NCBI GenBank assembly: GCA_021107195.1
Contig: JAIOTF010000296.1
Span: 1-8,243 of the forward strand
Reading direction: 5' to 3'
Source: Anaerolineaceae bacterium
GTDB lineage: Bacteria; Chloroflexota; Anaerolineae; Anaerolineales; Anaerolineaceae
Length of the DNA stretch: 8,243 nt
The position numbers were made by a program, and so were the translations under genes. The notes below the pieces were generated by a model, which was given only the letters and a program-made list of their open reading frames with translations, made no database searches and was not told the origin of the DNA. Positions 1-6,462 of this stretch are shown one piece after another; position 1 is the first letter of the stretch; every line of letters begins with the position of its first letter.

Positions 1-2088
1 CCTAGTCACCAACCACCCCAAGCGCGAGAAGGTGAGGTAGTCCGGCGCGGTGATGTTGAGGGCGTCATCGTAGGTTGTGAGGTTGCGGTTGGACGGGTTC
101 AGGCGGCTGAGGCTGAGGGCGTAGCCCTCCCCGGCGGGGACGGTGCCGGAGAGGATGAGGCTTTCTTCATCCTGGGACCAGCGGATGGTGGAGTTGTAGG
201 TTTCGGTTGTTGCCAGTTCCTGAATGCCCCAGTTGGCAGGGGTGAGAATGTAGTTAGTCACGTTGAACTGCTTGCCGGTGTAATTGCTGCGTTCCAGCAC
301 CTGCAGGGCCAGGCGCTCGCCGTTGGCGGACCAGGCGGCGTCAGTCAGGTAGTATTCCCATTTGGGGTTGCCCGGCAGGGGCAGCTCGCGGCGCAGGGCG
401 CCGTCGAGGGTGTGCACCATGAGACTGGACTCTTCACTGCCGTAGGCATAACTGCCTGCAGCGGTAGAGAAGTACGGGCGGTTGGCGGCTTCCAGCGGCT
501 GGCTGGCCTGCCCGTCCAGTCTGGAGGTCCAGAAGCCTGTGCCGGCATCGTCCCCGCTCTCCCAGACGATTTTCCCAGGGATGGCAGTTTTGACCAGGGC
601 AATCGGGCTGTCCTGCGAGGTAGTCACTGCCTGACAGTTAGCGGGTGGAGCAACCCCGTTATTCGCATAGTCAATAATGCGAACCTGATACCGGTCGTTC
701 TCATCGGTAATGAAAGCGATGTTATTCTTATCCAGCCACAGGGCGGTTGCCTTGCTGGCATCGCTGTGCAGGGTGTTGGTGACCGGGGTTTGCTCAAGAT
801 TTTTCAGGTTGAGAATAAAGAGCTGGCTGCCCTGATTGACGAGCAGGTTACTGCCATCTGGCGAGACATCCTGCAGGTCATAGCCCGCAGGGAGCAGGCG
901 GTGGAGTTGCTGGGTTGTGAAGTCGAAGAGGAAGACACCGGCGGCGATGTAGTCCTCGCCCTGGCGTTCGGAGATACCAAAGACGAGCACTTCACTGCCG
1001 CTTACTCGCAGGGTTTGCAGTTCATCCAGGGAAATGATCTCTTCCGGCAGGGTAGCGGTGCTGGTGATTTCAGCTTGATTGGTTGCGGTGGCAGCGATGA
1101 TGGGGGCTTCGACAGTATCGGCGTTTGCGTTGCGCCATAGATTGTCGAGGGTTTTCAGGGCGGTGTAGCTGCGTTCCGTCCACGCTTGCCTGCTGAGGTG
1201 GAAGCCGTCGGGACGGTCGGGGTCCAGACCGCGGTTGGAAAGGGACTGAGCGGCCAGCCAGAAATTCCACAGGGGCAGATCGTATGCATAGGCCAGGCGG
1301 GCGGTGGCGAGGTTGATGCTGTGGTCGCCTTCCACGTTGTCGGCCTTGGTGGAAAGGATCGGCACGGCGCCATGTGCGATGCTGTATTCGATGATGCGGC
1401 GCATGTATTCCTCATAGCGCTCGACCGAGCGGCCTTCCCACCAAACTTCCAGGCTGATGATCACAAAGCTCGGTTTGTGGATGCGGATCTCACATTCCAG
1501 CGGGTTTTCCCCGGCCAGGCAGGTTTCGGGGTCTGCCCACAGCGGGGAGAGCACCGAAGCGGCGTTGAAGCCGCCTTTGACGGCCATGCCGTTGCGGTCA
1601 AACGAACCGCTGAACTGGTCGATGGTTTCCTGCAGGAATTTCTCACTGTCGCGCAGTACATAATTATCGGGTTGGTCATACATGCCCAGCAGGACTTCCT
1701 TGATGCTCTGGCAGTCGCCCACTTTGGAAAAGGCGTGGGGATTACTGCCCATCGCCAGCCCGCGCTGATAAATGACCTTACCGCGCTCGGACATTTGCGG
1801 CACAACAGGCCAGTCCTGCCATTGCTCGGGCGGCAGGTGGGTGGCAGCCGGGTCGTAGGGCAGGGGTTCATCTGCAATTTCAGGAGTGTTTTCGGTGGGG
1901 GCGGAGTCTGGGATGCTGTTGGCTGATGCGGCAGAATCTTGCGTGGCAGGGATGGTTTCACCGCCTGGCGCGGCCTGGCTGCCGGAATCCTGTATCGTCT
2001 GCGGTGCGGCAGGTGTGCAAGCGGCCAGCAGCAGTGCGGCAACGGTGATCAGGATGATGAGGGCAGGTTGTGTTCGTTGTGGCTTCAT
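1..2088 (-). CDS. Lipoprotein with SGNH-hydrolase-like domain and C-terminal beta-propeller-like region (partial, 3' end outside window)
   Basis: The frame is open from the ATG at 2088 to base 1 (696 codons, no stop), so the C-terminus lies outside the window. Residues 1-24 form a lipoprotein signal: MKPQR, a hydrophobic stretch, then lipobox L21-A22-A23-C24. A Pro/Ala/Ser/Glu-rich linker runs to about residue 85. Residues 100-310 resemble an SGNH/GDSL hydrolase: block I at 124-128 reads GDCQS, and block V at 294-297 reads DGFH, the usual Asp-x-x-His pair. The segments ILSTKADN and PLWNFWLA match a bacterial SGNH family I recall, commonest in Chloroflexota. The nucleophile position is Cys126, and the GxND block is replaced by LEVW (213-216), so catalysis is doubtful. 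From about residue 330, repeated beta-strand motifs (SPDG at 409, WSANG at 586, WSQDE at 637) suggest a TolB/WD40-like propeller. It would be membrane-anchored and extracytoplasmic. It has its own promoter, separate from the operon upstream. The substrate is unknown. Confidence 0.82.
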   Translation of the reverse strand, partial: MKPQRTQPALIILITVAALLLAACTPAAPQTIQDSGSQAAPGGETIPATQDSAASANSIPDSAPTENTPEIADEPLPYDPAATHLPPEQWQDWPVVPQMSERGKVIYQRGLAMGSNPHAFSKVGDCQSIKEVLLGMYDQPDNYVLRDSEKFLQETIDQFSGSFDRNGMAVKGGFNAASVLSPLWADPETCLAGENPLECEIRIHKPSFVIISLEVWWEGRSVERYEEYMRRIIEYSIAHGAVPILSTKADNVEGDHSINLATARLAYAYDLPLWNFWLAAQSLSNRGLDPDRPDGFHLSRQAWTERSYTALKTLDNLWRNANADTVEAPIIAATATNQAEITSTATLPEEIISLDELQTLRVSGSEVLVFGISERQGEDYIAAGVFLFDFTTQQLHRLLPAGYDLQDVSPDGSNLLVNQGSQLFILNLKNLEQTPVTNTLHSDASKATALWLDKNNIAFITDENDRYQVRIIDYANNGVAPPANCQAVTTSQDSPIALVKTAIPGKIVWESGDDAGTGFWTSRLDGQASQPLEAANRPYFSTAAGSYAYGSEESSLMVHTLDGALRRELPLPGNPKWEYYLTDAAWSANGERLALQVLERSNYTGKQFNVTNYILTPANWGIQELATTETYNSTIRWSQDEESLILSGTVPAGEGYALSLSRLNPSNRNLTTYDDALNITAPDYLTFSRLGWLVTR

Positions 2089-2128
2089 GTGAGGTGTTCC
2101 CATACCAATAAGTGGATTGATTTTTTCA

Positions 2129-2157
2129 ATCATACTCCATGCATGGGGGAAAGTCAA
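2129..2157 (-). promoter_or_regulatory. Sigma70-type promoter for the SGNH/propeller lipoprotein gene
   Basis: On the minus strand a -35 TTGACT (2157-2152) is separated by exactly 17 bp from a -10 TATGAT (2134-2129). Each box differs from consensus at one position. Transcription would begin near 2122, giving a leader of about 34 nt before the ATG at 2088. No strong Shine-Dalgarno is visible; only a GGGA-type stretch lies about 10 nt upstream of the ATG. The match and spacing are good, and it implies this gene is transcribed independently of the VTC/DUF4956/CotH operon. Confidence 0.65.
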
Positions 2158-2179
2158 AACCGGAAAAACTACAAATAAG

Positions 2180-2350
2180 CACGCAAAGCCGCTAAGCCGC
2201 AAAGAAAACACTTTGCTGATGTCATTGCGAGTGAAGGCGGAGCCAAAGCGTGGCCGCGAAGCGTCCTCCACTGGCTTGGAGATTGCTTCGTCGGGCTTAG
2301 CATTCGCAATGGCAGAATTTGAGAGTTGTATTTCTTTGCGCCCTTGCGTG
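2180..2350. repeat. Nested imperfect palindromic intergenic repeat (MITE/REP-like)
   Basis: The outer arms are 2180-2207 and 2331-2350. CGCAAAGAAA at 2198-2207 is exactly complementary to TTTCTTTGCG at 2331-2340, and CACGCAAA at 2180-2187 pairs 7 of 8 with CTTGCGTG at 2343-2350. The left arm is three tandem 8-bp units (CGCAAAGC, CGCTAAGC, CGCAAAGA; 2182-2205). Nested inside, CATTGCGA (2223-2230) is exactly complementary to TCGCAATG (2304-2311), and AGCCA (2241-2245) to TGGCT (2272-2276). Both motif types are familiar as dispersed intergenic repeats in many environmental bacterial genomes. No coding sense is visible. It appears to be two repeat elements, one inserted within the other. Confidence 0.6.
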
Positions 2351-2410
2351 AGGTTTTTTCCAGGTTGGTTTTCACGAAGAGGCCAATCAAAAACTTTCTG
2401 GTCTGAGGAA

Positions 2411-2454
2411 TCCCCCCTGTCGCTGGCGTGACATCCCCTTTTAGCAAGGGGGGA
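2411..2454. repeat. C6/G6 hairpin downstream of the VTC gene; possible terminator or dispersed repeat
   Basis: TCCCCCC (2411-2417) is perfectly complementary to GGGGGGA (2448-2454), and an inner CCCC (2435-2438) can alternatively pair with the same G-run. The structure begins 8 bp after the VTC stop codon (minus strand) and could stop transcription of the three-gene operon. It lacks a following U-tract, so it is not a standard intrinsic terminator. Similar CCCCCC...GGGGGG units recur as dispersed intergenic repeats in other bacteria, so either role is possible. Confidence 0.45.
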
Positions 2455-2461
2455 AAAGATG

Positions 2462-3148
2462 CTACAAAAACACTGTCTCAATACCGGTCACGTATTTCGA
2501 GTTGCGGTTCAGACCGAAGGGGAAGAATCCCGCAATGCGGTCGGCTTCTACATCCAGCGGCTGGTCATATTTTAATTCCACCACAACATGATTGTGATCG
2601 ACATATTTGTGGGTGAACTGGTTGTGATCTCTTTTGATGCGATAATACGCCATCCCGGTGTCAATCGTGATCCGGAAGCGATGGTCGCGGGTGGCATAAT
2701 ACCAGCGATAATAGCGGTTGCAGAGGCTCACGTGCAGATTGCGTAAATAGAATTTGGTGCGATCGGGCAGCTCGGCTGTCTGGATGAGGCGTTGAAGTTT
2801 GCTGTGCGTAAAATCCTGGTCGAAGCGGAATACAGGCAGCGGGAAAGCATATTTAGTACCGACCAGACCTTTCTTGACCTTGAATTCCAGCACGGGGTTT
2901 TGAATCTCGCCAAACAGATCGCCATACCAGCGGATGCGCGCCTTATGGCGTTCTTCTGCTCCGCTGAGATTGTCCTCATAATTTCGCAGGTCTTCCGAAT
3001 CAAGATAGAGGTTGTTGACGAAGCGCGGTGGGTATGGCTCATAGAACATGCCGGGGTGCCGGCGCACCAGCATGCGTACCTGCTGTGCGTCCAGCCCTTC
3101 GACCAGGGATTTGCGCTCATAGCGATACGATTTGGGTTTCGTTTCCAT
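2462..3148 (-). CDS. VTC-domain polyphosphate polymerase family protein
   Basis: This 228-residue protein is a stand-alone VTC domain, the catalytic fold of yeast Vtc4, which polymerises the gamma-phosphate of ATP into polyphosphate inside a basic tunnel. Motifs in order: RYERK (9-13), NNLYLDSED (45-53), KARIRWYG (69-76), LEFKVKKG (87-94), the basic run from RWYYATRD to RFRITIDTG (148-165), VVELKYD (189-195) and the closing NSKYVTGIE (216-224). These are the alternating Arg/Lys/Glu beta-strands expected to line the tunnel; Glu191 in VELK is a likely metal ligand. There is no signal peptide, membrane segment or SPX domain, so it is cytoplasmic. I chose the ATG at 3148 because AGGA (3158-3155) lies 6 nt upstream; a GTG at 3151 would leave only 3 nt. 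It is the last gene of the CotH-DUF4956-VTC operon. Polyphosphate synthesis by this protein is inferred from the family, not shown here. Confidence 0.9.
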   Translation of the reverse strand: METKPKSYRYERKSLVEGLDAQQVRMLVRRHPGMFYEPYPPRFVNNLYLDSEDLRNYEDNLSGAEERHKARIRWYGDLFGEIQNPVLEFKVKKGLVGTKYAFPLPVFRFDQDFTHSKLQRLIQTAELPDRTKFYLRNLHVSLCNRYYRWYYATRDHRFRITIDTGMAYYRIKRDHNQFTHKYVDHNHVVVELKYDQPLDVEADRIAGFFPFGLNRNSKYVTGIETVFL

Positions 3149-3171
3149 CACTGTTCCTGTTTGGTCATGCG

Positions 3172-4581
3172 CTACCAGATGCCCTTGTTGTCCATGAAGG
3201 TGATCTCCAAAGCGGGGGATAGTACCCGCAGCGCAGCCCGTGCCTGGCTCATGTCTTCCATATCGCGGAATTCGATCAGGTAGGCGGCTTCAAGGGCATC
3301 GGCGCTTTCATCAAAGCGCAGCAACTTCAGCTTGGTGGTGTGCTTGCGCAGGATCTCGGTGATCGCCTCCAGTGCAACCATATCGGGGTTGTGGCTGGCG
3401 ACTGTCACATGCAGGTTGACGTCCGCCCCCGGCTTGCGGAAGGCGCGCCGCAGCCCGATGATGAGGATACCCACTACCAGGGCAACGAAGGTGACCAATC
3501 GTTGGTTGTCGCCCAGCCCGATTCCAAGCCCGATGGCAAAGAATAAATAGGCCAGTTCTTCCGGCTCTTTGACTGCCGTGCGGAAGCGAACGATGGATAA
3601 GGCACCGACCAGACCCAGACTCAGGGCAACCGATGATCGAACGATGAGAATGATGAAAGTTGTGGTGATCGTCATCAGCATGAAATTCGCGGCGAATTTG
3701 CGGCGGTTGCTGAGTGAGGAGCCCCAATGGATGTAGACGATGCTCAGGATGTAGGCACACACGGCGGCCAGAACCATATTGATGAAAAATGTGGTCAGTT
3801 CCACCTGGCTGGCTTGCTGGGCGAACAAGGCTTCAATCAGGCCGCGTTTGTCCAGCGGTCCCTGGGTCACGTCTGCGGTTGCCGTTGCTGGCGGCATTTC
3901 GATCTCATCAGCGGGTATTGCGTCTTCAGTTTCTTCTTCGGGTGCCGGTTCTCCTTTCGGGGGAGTTTCTTCGCCTGGCGGTTCTTCCCCAATCGGCATG
4001 CCTTCCCCGGCGGTGCCGCTCAATACCATCTCGTCGATTTCCAGCGTGATCCTGCTCAGGGATTGGAAGAAAATGGCGCCTGCTCCCAATGGTGCGGCGT
4101 CCTCGGCGGTCAGCACCAGTTCCTCGTTGAGGTAGATATGATGCTGCGCGCCGGAAACAGTGATATGAAGCGTGGTCCAGGTGTTGGATTCCAGGGCAGT
4201 TCTTGCGCTGGTCAGGGGCTTCACTTCTTCCTTTTGCTCTTTTTCCAGAACCAAATGTGATTCTCCGATGAGCAGGTTATAACGGCCTTCTTCGCTCATG
4301 TTGTATGAGACCAGTATTTCCCCTTCTCCGCTGTACCTGAATTTGATCGACAGGTCAATATCAGACCAGTCGCCAAAGCGGAAAGCAAAGCTGTCGGGCG
4401 GCAATTGGAGAATTCCGTCAGCAATTTTGGCCTGAGGATGAAGTTCCCATCCTTCCGGCGAAGCAGAGTCAAAGGTCTCTTTGATGTTTTCATCCTGTGC
4501 CGCAACTGGTGTTGGGTTGATGCAGCATGCCAGCACGATGACGATTAATATGGCAGTTAACAAGCGGGTTTTGTCTTTCAT
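3172..4581 (-). CDS. Membrane protein: secreted jelly-roll-like domain fused to DUF4956 membrane domain
   Basis: 469 residues. An N-terminal signal sequence (1-29) is followed by a beta-rich region (about 34-190) with the strand pattern of a LamG/concanavalin-like jelly roll (ETFDS, WTTLHITVSG, IYLNEELV, ITLEIDEMVLSG). A Glu/Pro-rich linker (192-232) leads to about five hydrophobic segments: 262-284, 298-314, 317-331, 343-357 and 361-378. The segment LSIVRFRTAVKEPEEL (328-343) is the DUF4956 signature as I know it. Basic clusters at 293-295, 332-338 and 378-383 fit the positive-inside rule, placing the jelly roll outside and the C-terminal alpha/beta domain (388-465, ACT/ferredoxin-like pattern) in the cytoplasm. 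AGAGAGG lies 6 nt upstream of the ATG, overlapping the CotH stop codon. Usual DUF4956 proteins are about 200-230 residues, so the extracellular half is an extra. LACC at 17-20 could instead be a lipobox. The function of DUF4956 is unknown; partnership with the VTC protein is inferred from adjacency. Confidence 0.9.
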   Translation of the reverse strand: MKDKTRLLTAILIVIVLACCINPTPVAAQDENIKETFDSASPEGWELHPQAKIADGILQLPPDSFAFRFGDWSDIDLSIKFRYSGEGEILVSYNMSEEGRYNLLIGESHLVLEKEQKEEVKPLTSARTALESNTWTTLHITVSGAQHHIYLNEELVLTAEDAAPLGAGAIFFQSLSRITLEIDEMVLSGTAGEGMPIGEEPPGEETPPKGEPAPEEETEDAIPADEIEMPPATATADVTQGPLDKRGLIEALFAQQASQVELTTFFINMVLAAVCAYILSIVYIHWGSSLSNRRKFAANFMLMTITTTFIILIVRSSVALSLGLVGALSIVRFRTAVKEPEELAYLFFAIGLGIGLGDNQRLVTFVALVVGILIIGLRRAFRKPGADVNLHVTVASHNPDMVALEAITEILRKHTTKLKLLRFDESADALEAAYLIEFRDMEDMSQARAALRVLSPALEITFMDNKGIW

Positions 4582-4587
4582 GGTGTA

Positions 4588-4594
4588 CCTCTCT
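4588..4594 (-). promoter_or_regulatory. Ribosome binding site of the DUF4956 gene
   Basis: AGAGAGG on the minus strand lies 6 nt before the ATG at 4581 and overlaps the last base of the CotH stop codon (TAA, 4596-4594). This is the clearest Shine-Dalgarno in the operon. It fixes the start of the DUF4956 protein and suggests translation linked to the gene before it. Confidence 0.7.
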
Positions 4595-6285
4595 TATGGC
4601 TCTGGCGGGGTAAGGTCATTTGATTTCGTGTTGGCTTCAGGGGCGGTTTTCCATTCACCGGATTGCAGCACGCCATACAGGTATTGGCTGCGCTCTGTAG
4701 TGAGCTGGATCAAAGATTGCCGGTCTGTTGTGAACGAATCCAGGCTGTACATTGCCGAATCTCCAATATAATGTTTGTCCCCGGTCTCTTTGGTCAGATA
4801 TGGTCCGATCATCTTATGCCAGGCGCTGGCCTGGGATCCCAATACCTGCTCGTTGAACTGGTAGCGGACCAGCAGATCAACATAAGCGGCATAATCCTGC
4901 CGGTAGCGTTCAACCTGAAAGACTTTGGTGAAGAGGGGAGCCCAGTGCAATGGCCCCAGACAGCAAGACTCGCCATACAATGGGAATTCAGCTTCACCGG
5001 CGATATGCCCCCAGGAGTTGTTCAGATCCCATGCGAGGAATGAGAACTTATCCGTCATCGGATCGTGATAGATGTAGTAGTTATTGCCCGTGTAGGGGTA
5101 GGTGTCCAGGTTGAGGGTGGTGAAGATGACGGCGATGTAGCGCAGGTAGGTGTCGACGTCAAAGGCCTTTTCAAGCGCGGCGGTGAAGGCCGCTTCGCTC
5201 TCGTAGTCCACGCCGTCGATTACTTTGCACAAGTTGATGATGCCGCTGTAATCGAGATCATCGAGGTTGGTTTGCAGGCCGTAAGCAACTTCGCCGCGCG
5301 GCATAGGGTAGTTGTTGATGTCCTCGCCGTAATATGCGAGGTCAGCAGCGCCTTCTTCGAACCAGGCATCTGCTTTGTAGAGATTGCCGATGCCATTGTC
5401 GCGCCCAAAGCGGTTACCGACGAATTTGCTGTCCACGCGCTCGACCATGGTATAAACGCCCCAGTATTCGGTTTCTTTATCATCGTCAGTGATGTCGATC
5501 CAGAATTCCACAAAGGCAGTGTGCCCGGCCGGCACGCCGGCAAACTGCATGATGTCATAGGCCAGCTTCTCGCGCAGCATGGAGGCATCAGCAAAATTGT
5601 TGTGGAAGAGAATCTGCTTCAGGTTATGGTATTCCTGCTCGGCGACAAAGTGGTTGGTGTCGATCTTCCATGATTTTTTCTCCCCCGAGCCGCCCAGCGA
5701 GCCGTTGCCTTTCATGCTCACGGAGATGTCTTCAACCAGTTCGCCAAACAGGAGGATGTCGGCCCGGACGCGGGTCTTGGATTCCGGTTCCTGCCACATG
5801 CGGTCCCACTCGGCCTGGCTGATGCGCAACTCTACGCGGCGGATCTGGCTGTCATCGAAGATGCTCCAGTAATCAACGCTGCTGTCGGCCGGGTGGCGCA
5901 CTGTGACGAGTACGTTGTCGGTGGCGATATTCCCCTGGTCATCCATCACGCGCAGGGTAATCAGATATTCACCTGGCTTCGTATAGGTATAACTGGCATA
6001 ACCGCCGCTGGCAGTGGCATCCGTATCATAGCGGCCGTTGGCGTCCAGGTCCCATTCATAGCGGGTGATCGTGCCGTTCAGTGAGTGGCTGCCAAAGGCA
6101 CTGAAATAGACGGTCAGCGGCGCCCAGCCCTGGTGCGGCATGGCGTAGGTATAGGCTTCAATCTTGCCTGCTGCCGAAACAGATTGCACCAGGGCCGTGT
6201 TTTGCGCCGGACTGGCAGCAACCATGGCGACCACGATCACAATGAACAACGCGATGAAAGCTTTTTCAAGGTAGCGGTAGTACAT
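4594..6285 (-). CDS. Secreted PKD-domain CotH kinase family protein
   Basis: 563 residues. A hydrophobic N-terminus (8-24, FIALFIVIVVAMVAA) is a signal peptide or membrane anchor. Residues 43-131 form a PKD domain (WAPLTVYFSAFGS, YEWDLDANGRYD, YTYTKPGEYLITLRVMD, LVTVR). Residues 147-480 form a CotH domain, an atypical protein-kinase-like fold shown in Bacillus CotH to phosphorylate spore-coat proteins. Visible motifs are MKGNGS (191-196), KKSWKID (203-209), NNFADASMLREKLAYD (229-244), GVYTMVERVD (276-285), NLYKAD (301-306) and the probable metal-binding FLAWDLNNSWG (416-426, Asp420). It would act outside the cytoplasmic membrane; substrates are unknown, and it need not be spore-related. It is the first gene of the operon. 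No in-frame start exists upstream before a stop codon, although GGAGG (6303-6299) is 13 nt from the ATG, longer than usual. Two adjacent cysteines (441-442) are unexplained. Confidence 0.93.
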   Translation of the reverse strand: MYYRYLEKAFIALFIVIVVAMVAASPAQNTALVQSVSAAGKIEAYTYAMPHQGWAPLTVYFSAFGSHSLNGTITRYEWDLDANGRYDTDATASGGYASYTYTKPGEYLITLRVMDDQGNIATDNVLVTVRHPADSSVDYWSIFDDSQIRRVELRISQAEWDRMWQEPESKTRVRADILLFGELVEDISVSMKGNGSLGGSGEKKSWKIDTNHFVAEQEYHNLKQILFHNNFADASMLREKLAYDIMQFAGVPAGHTAFVEFWIDITDDDKETEYWGVYTMVERVDSKFVGNRFGRDNGIGNLYKADAWFEEGAADLAYYGEDINNYPMPRGEVAYGLQTNLDDLDYSGIINLCKVIDGVDYESEAAFTAALEKAFDVDTYLRYIAVIFTTLNLDTYPYTGNNYYIYHDPMTDKFSFLAWDLNNSWGHIAGEAEFPLYGESCCLGPLHWAPLFTKVFQVERYRQDYAAYVDLLVRYQFNEQVLGSQASAWHKMIGPYLTKETGDKHYIGDSAMYSLDSFTTDRQSLIQLTTERSQYLYGVLQSGEWKTAPEANTKSNDLTPPEP

Positions 6286-6331
6286 AGGTCGGGATACGCC
6301 TCCATGCTACGGACAGGAAAGGACGTGTTGG

Positions 6332-6337
6332 AGTATA
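6332..6337 (-). promoter_or_regulatory. Possible -10 element (TATACT) upstream of the CotH operon
   Basis: TATACT on the minus strand lies 46 bp upstream of the CotH ATG. Exactly 17 bp separate it from the IS left end, so the -35 position falls on the outermost bases of the terminal repeat (AGTCAC), a poor match to TTGACA. The original -35 box may have been displaced by the insertion, or this may not be a promoter. Confidence 0.3.
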
Positions 6338-6354
6338 GGGCACACAATCAATTA

Positions 6355-6372
6355 GTGACTCCACTGCAAAAA
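6355..6372 (+). repeat. Left terminal inverted repeat of the IS
   Basis: GTGACTCCACTGCAAAAA is the exact reverse complement of 8225-8242 (18 of 18). Identity stops immediately inside (GG versus CA) and outside, which fixes the element's boundary. Confidence 0.92.
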
Positions 6373-6394
6373 GGACAGGACAAAACCAGTCTGA

Positions 6395-6400
6395 ATTATA
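6395..6400 (-). promoter_or_regulatory. Outward-facing TATAAT inside the IS left end
   Basis: A perfect TATAAT on the minus strand lies within the non-coding left end of the IS and points toward the CotH operon, about 110 bp before its ATG. The -35 region at 17 bp spacing (AAAAAT) is poor, so this is only a candidate outward promoter carried by the element. Confidence 0.3.
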
Positions 6401-6426
6401 CCCTCCTCAAACGGCGGATTTTTTAA

Positions 6427-6432
6427 TATAAT
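6427..6432 (+). promoter_or_regulatory. Possible -10 element of the transposase promoter
   Basis: A perfect TATAAT sits 30 bp before the transposase ATG. At 17 bp spacing the -35 position (6404-6409, TCCTCA) matches consensus at only three of six bases, consistent with weak transposase expression. Confidence 0.35.
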
Positions 6433-6462
6433 TAAAGTAACCCAACCGCGATCGAGGAAAAT

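Noticed and set aside
412..1926. Two long open frames on the plus strand (412-1140 and 1186-1926), antisense to the SGNH/propeller gene
   Set aside because: Their translations show no domain pattern, signal or ribosome binding site. The minus strand reads through the whole stretch as one coherent lipoprotein with a lipobox, SGNH blocks and propeller motifs.
1461..2042. A 193-codon frame on the minus strand overlapping the start of the lipoprotein gene
   Set aside because: It is rich in Pro/Arg/Ser/His without recognisable structure, typical of an out-of-frame reading of the real gene starting at 2088.
2182..2205. Three tandem 8-bp units considered as a CRISPR remnant or iteron
   Set aside because: The units are contiguous, imperfect and too short for CRISPR, and no replication or cas gene is nearby; they fit a dispersed intergenic repeat arm.
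3148..3168. A six-codon reading frame (ATG at 3168, TGA overlapping the VTC ATG as TGATG)
   Set aside because: The geometry would allow re-initiation, but there is no Shine-Dalgarno before the ATG and chance is sufficient to explain so short a frame.
4519..4533. LACC in the DUF4956 protein's N-terminus as a lipobox
   Set aside because: The -2 residue is Leu and a good signal-peptidase site (VAAQ) follows at 26-29, so ordinary cleavage is as likely; left open rather than called.
5065..5673. A 202-codon plus-strand frame opposite the CotH gene
   Set aside because: The CotH frame carries all family motifs across this region; the opposite frame is a by-product of codon composition and has no start signals.
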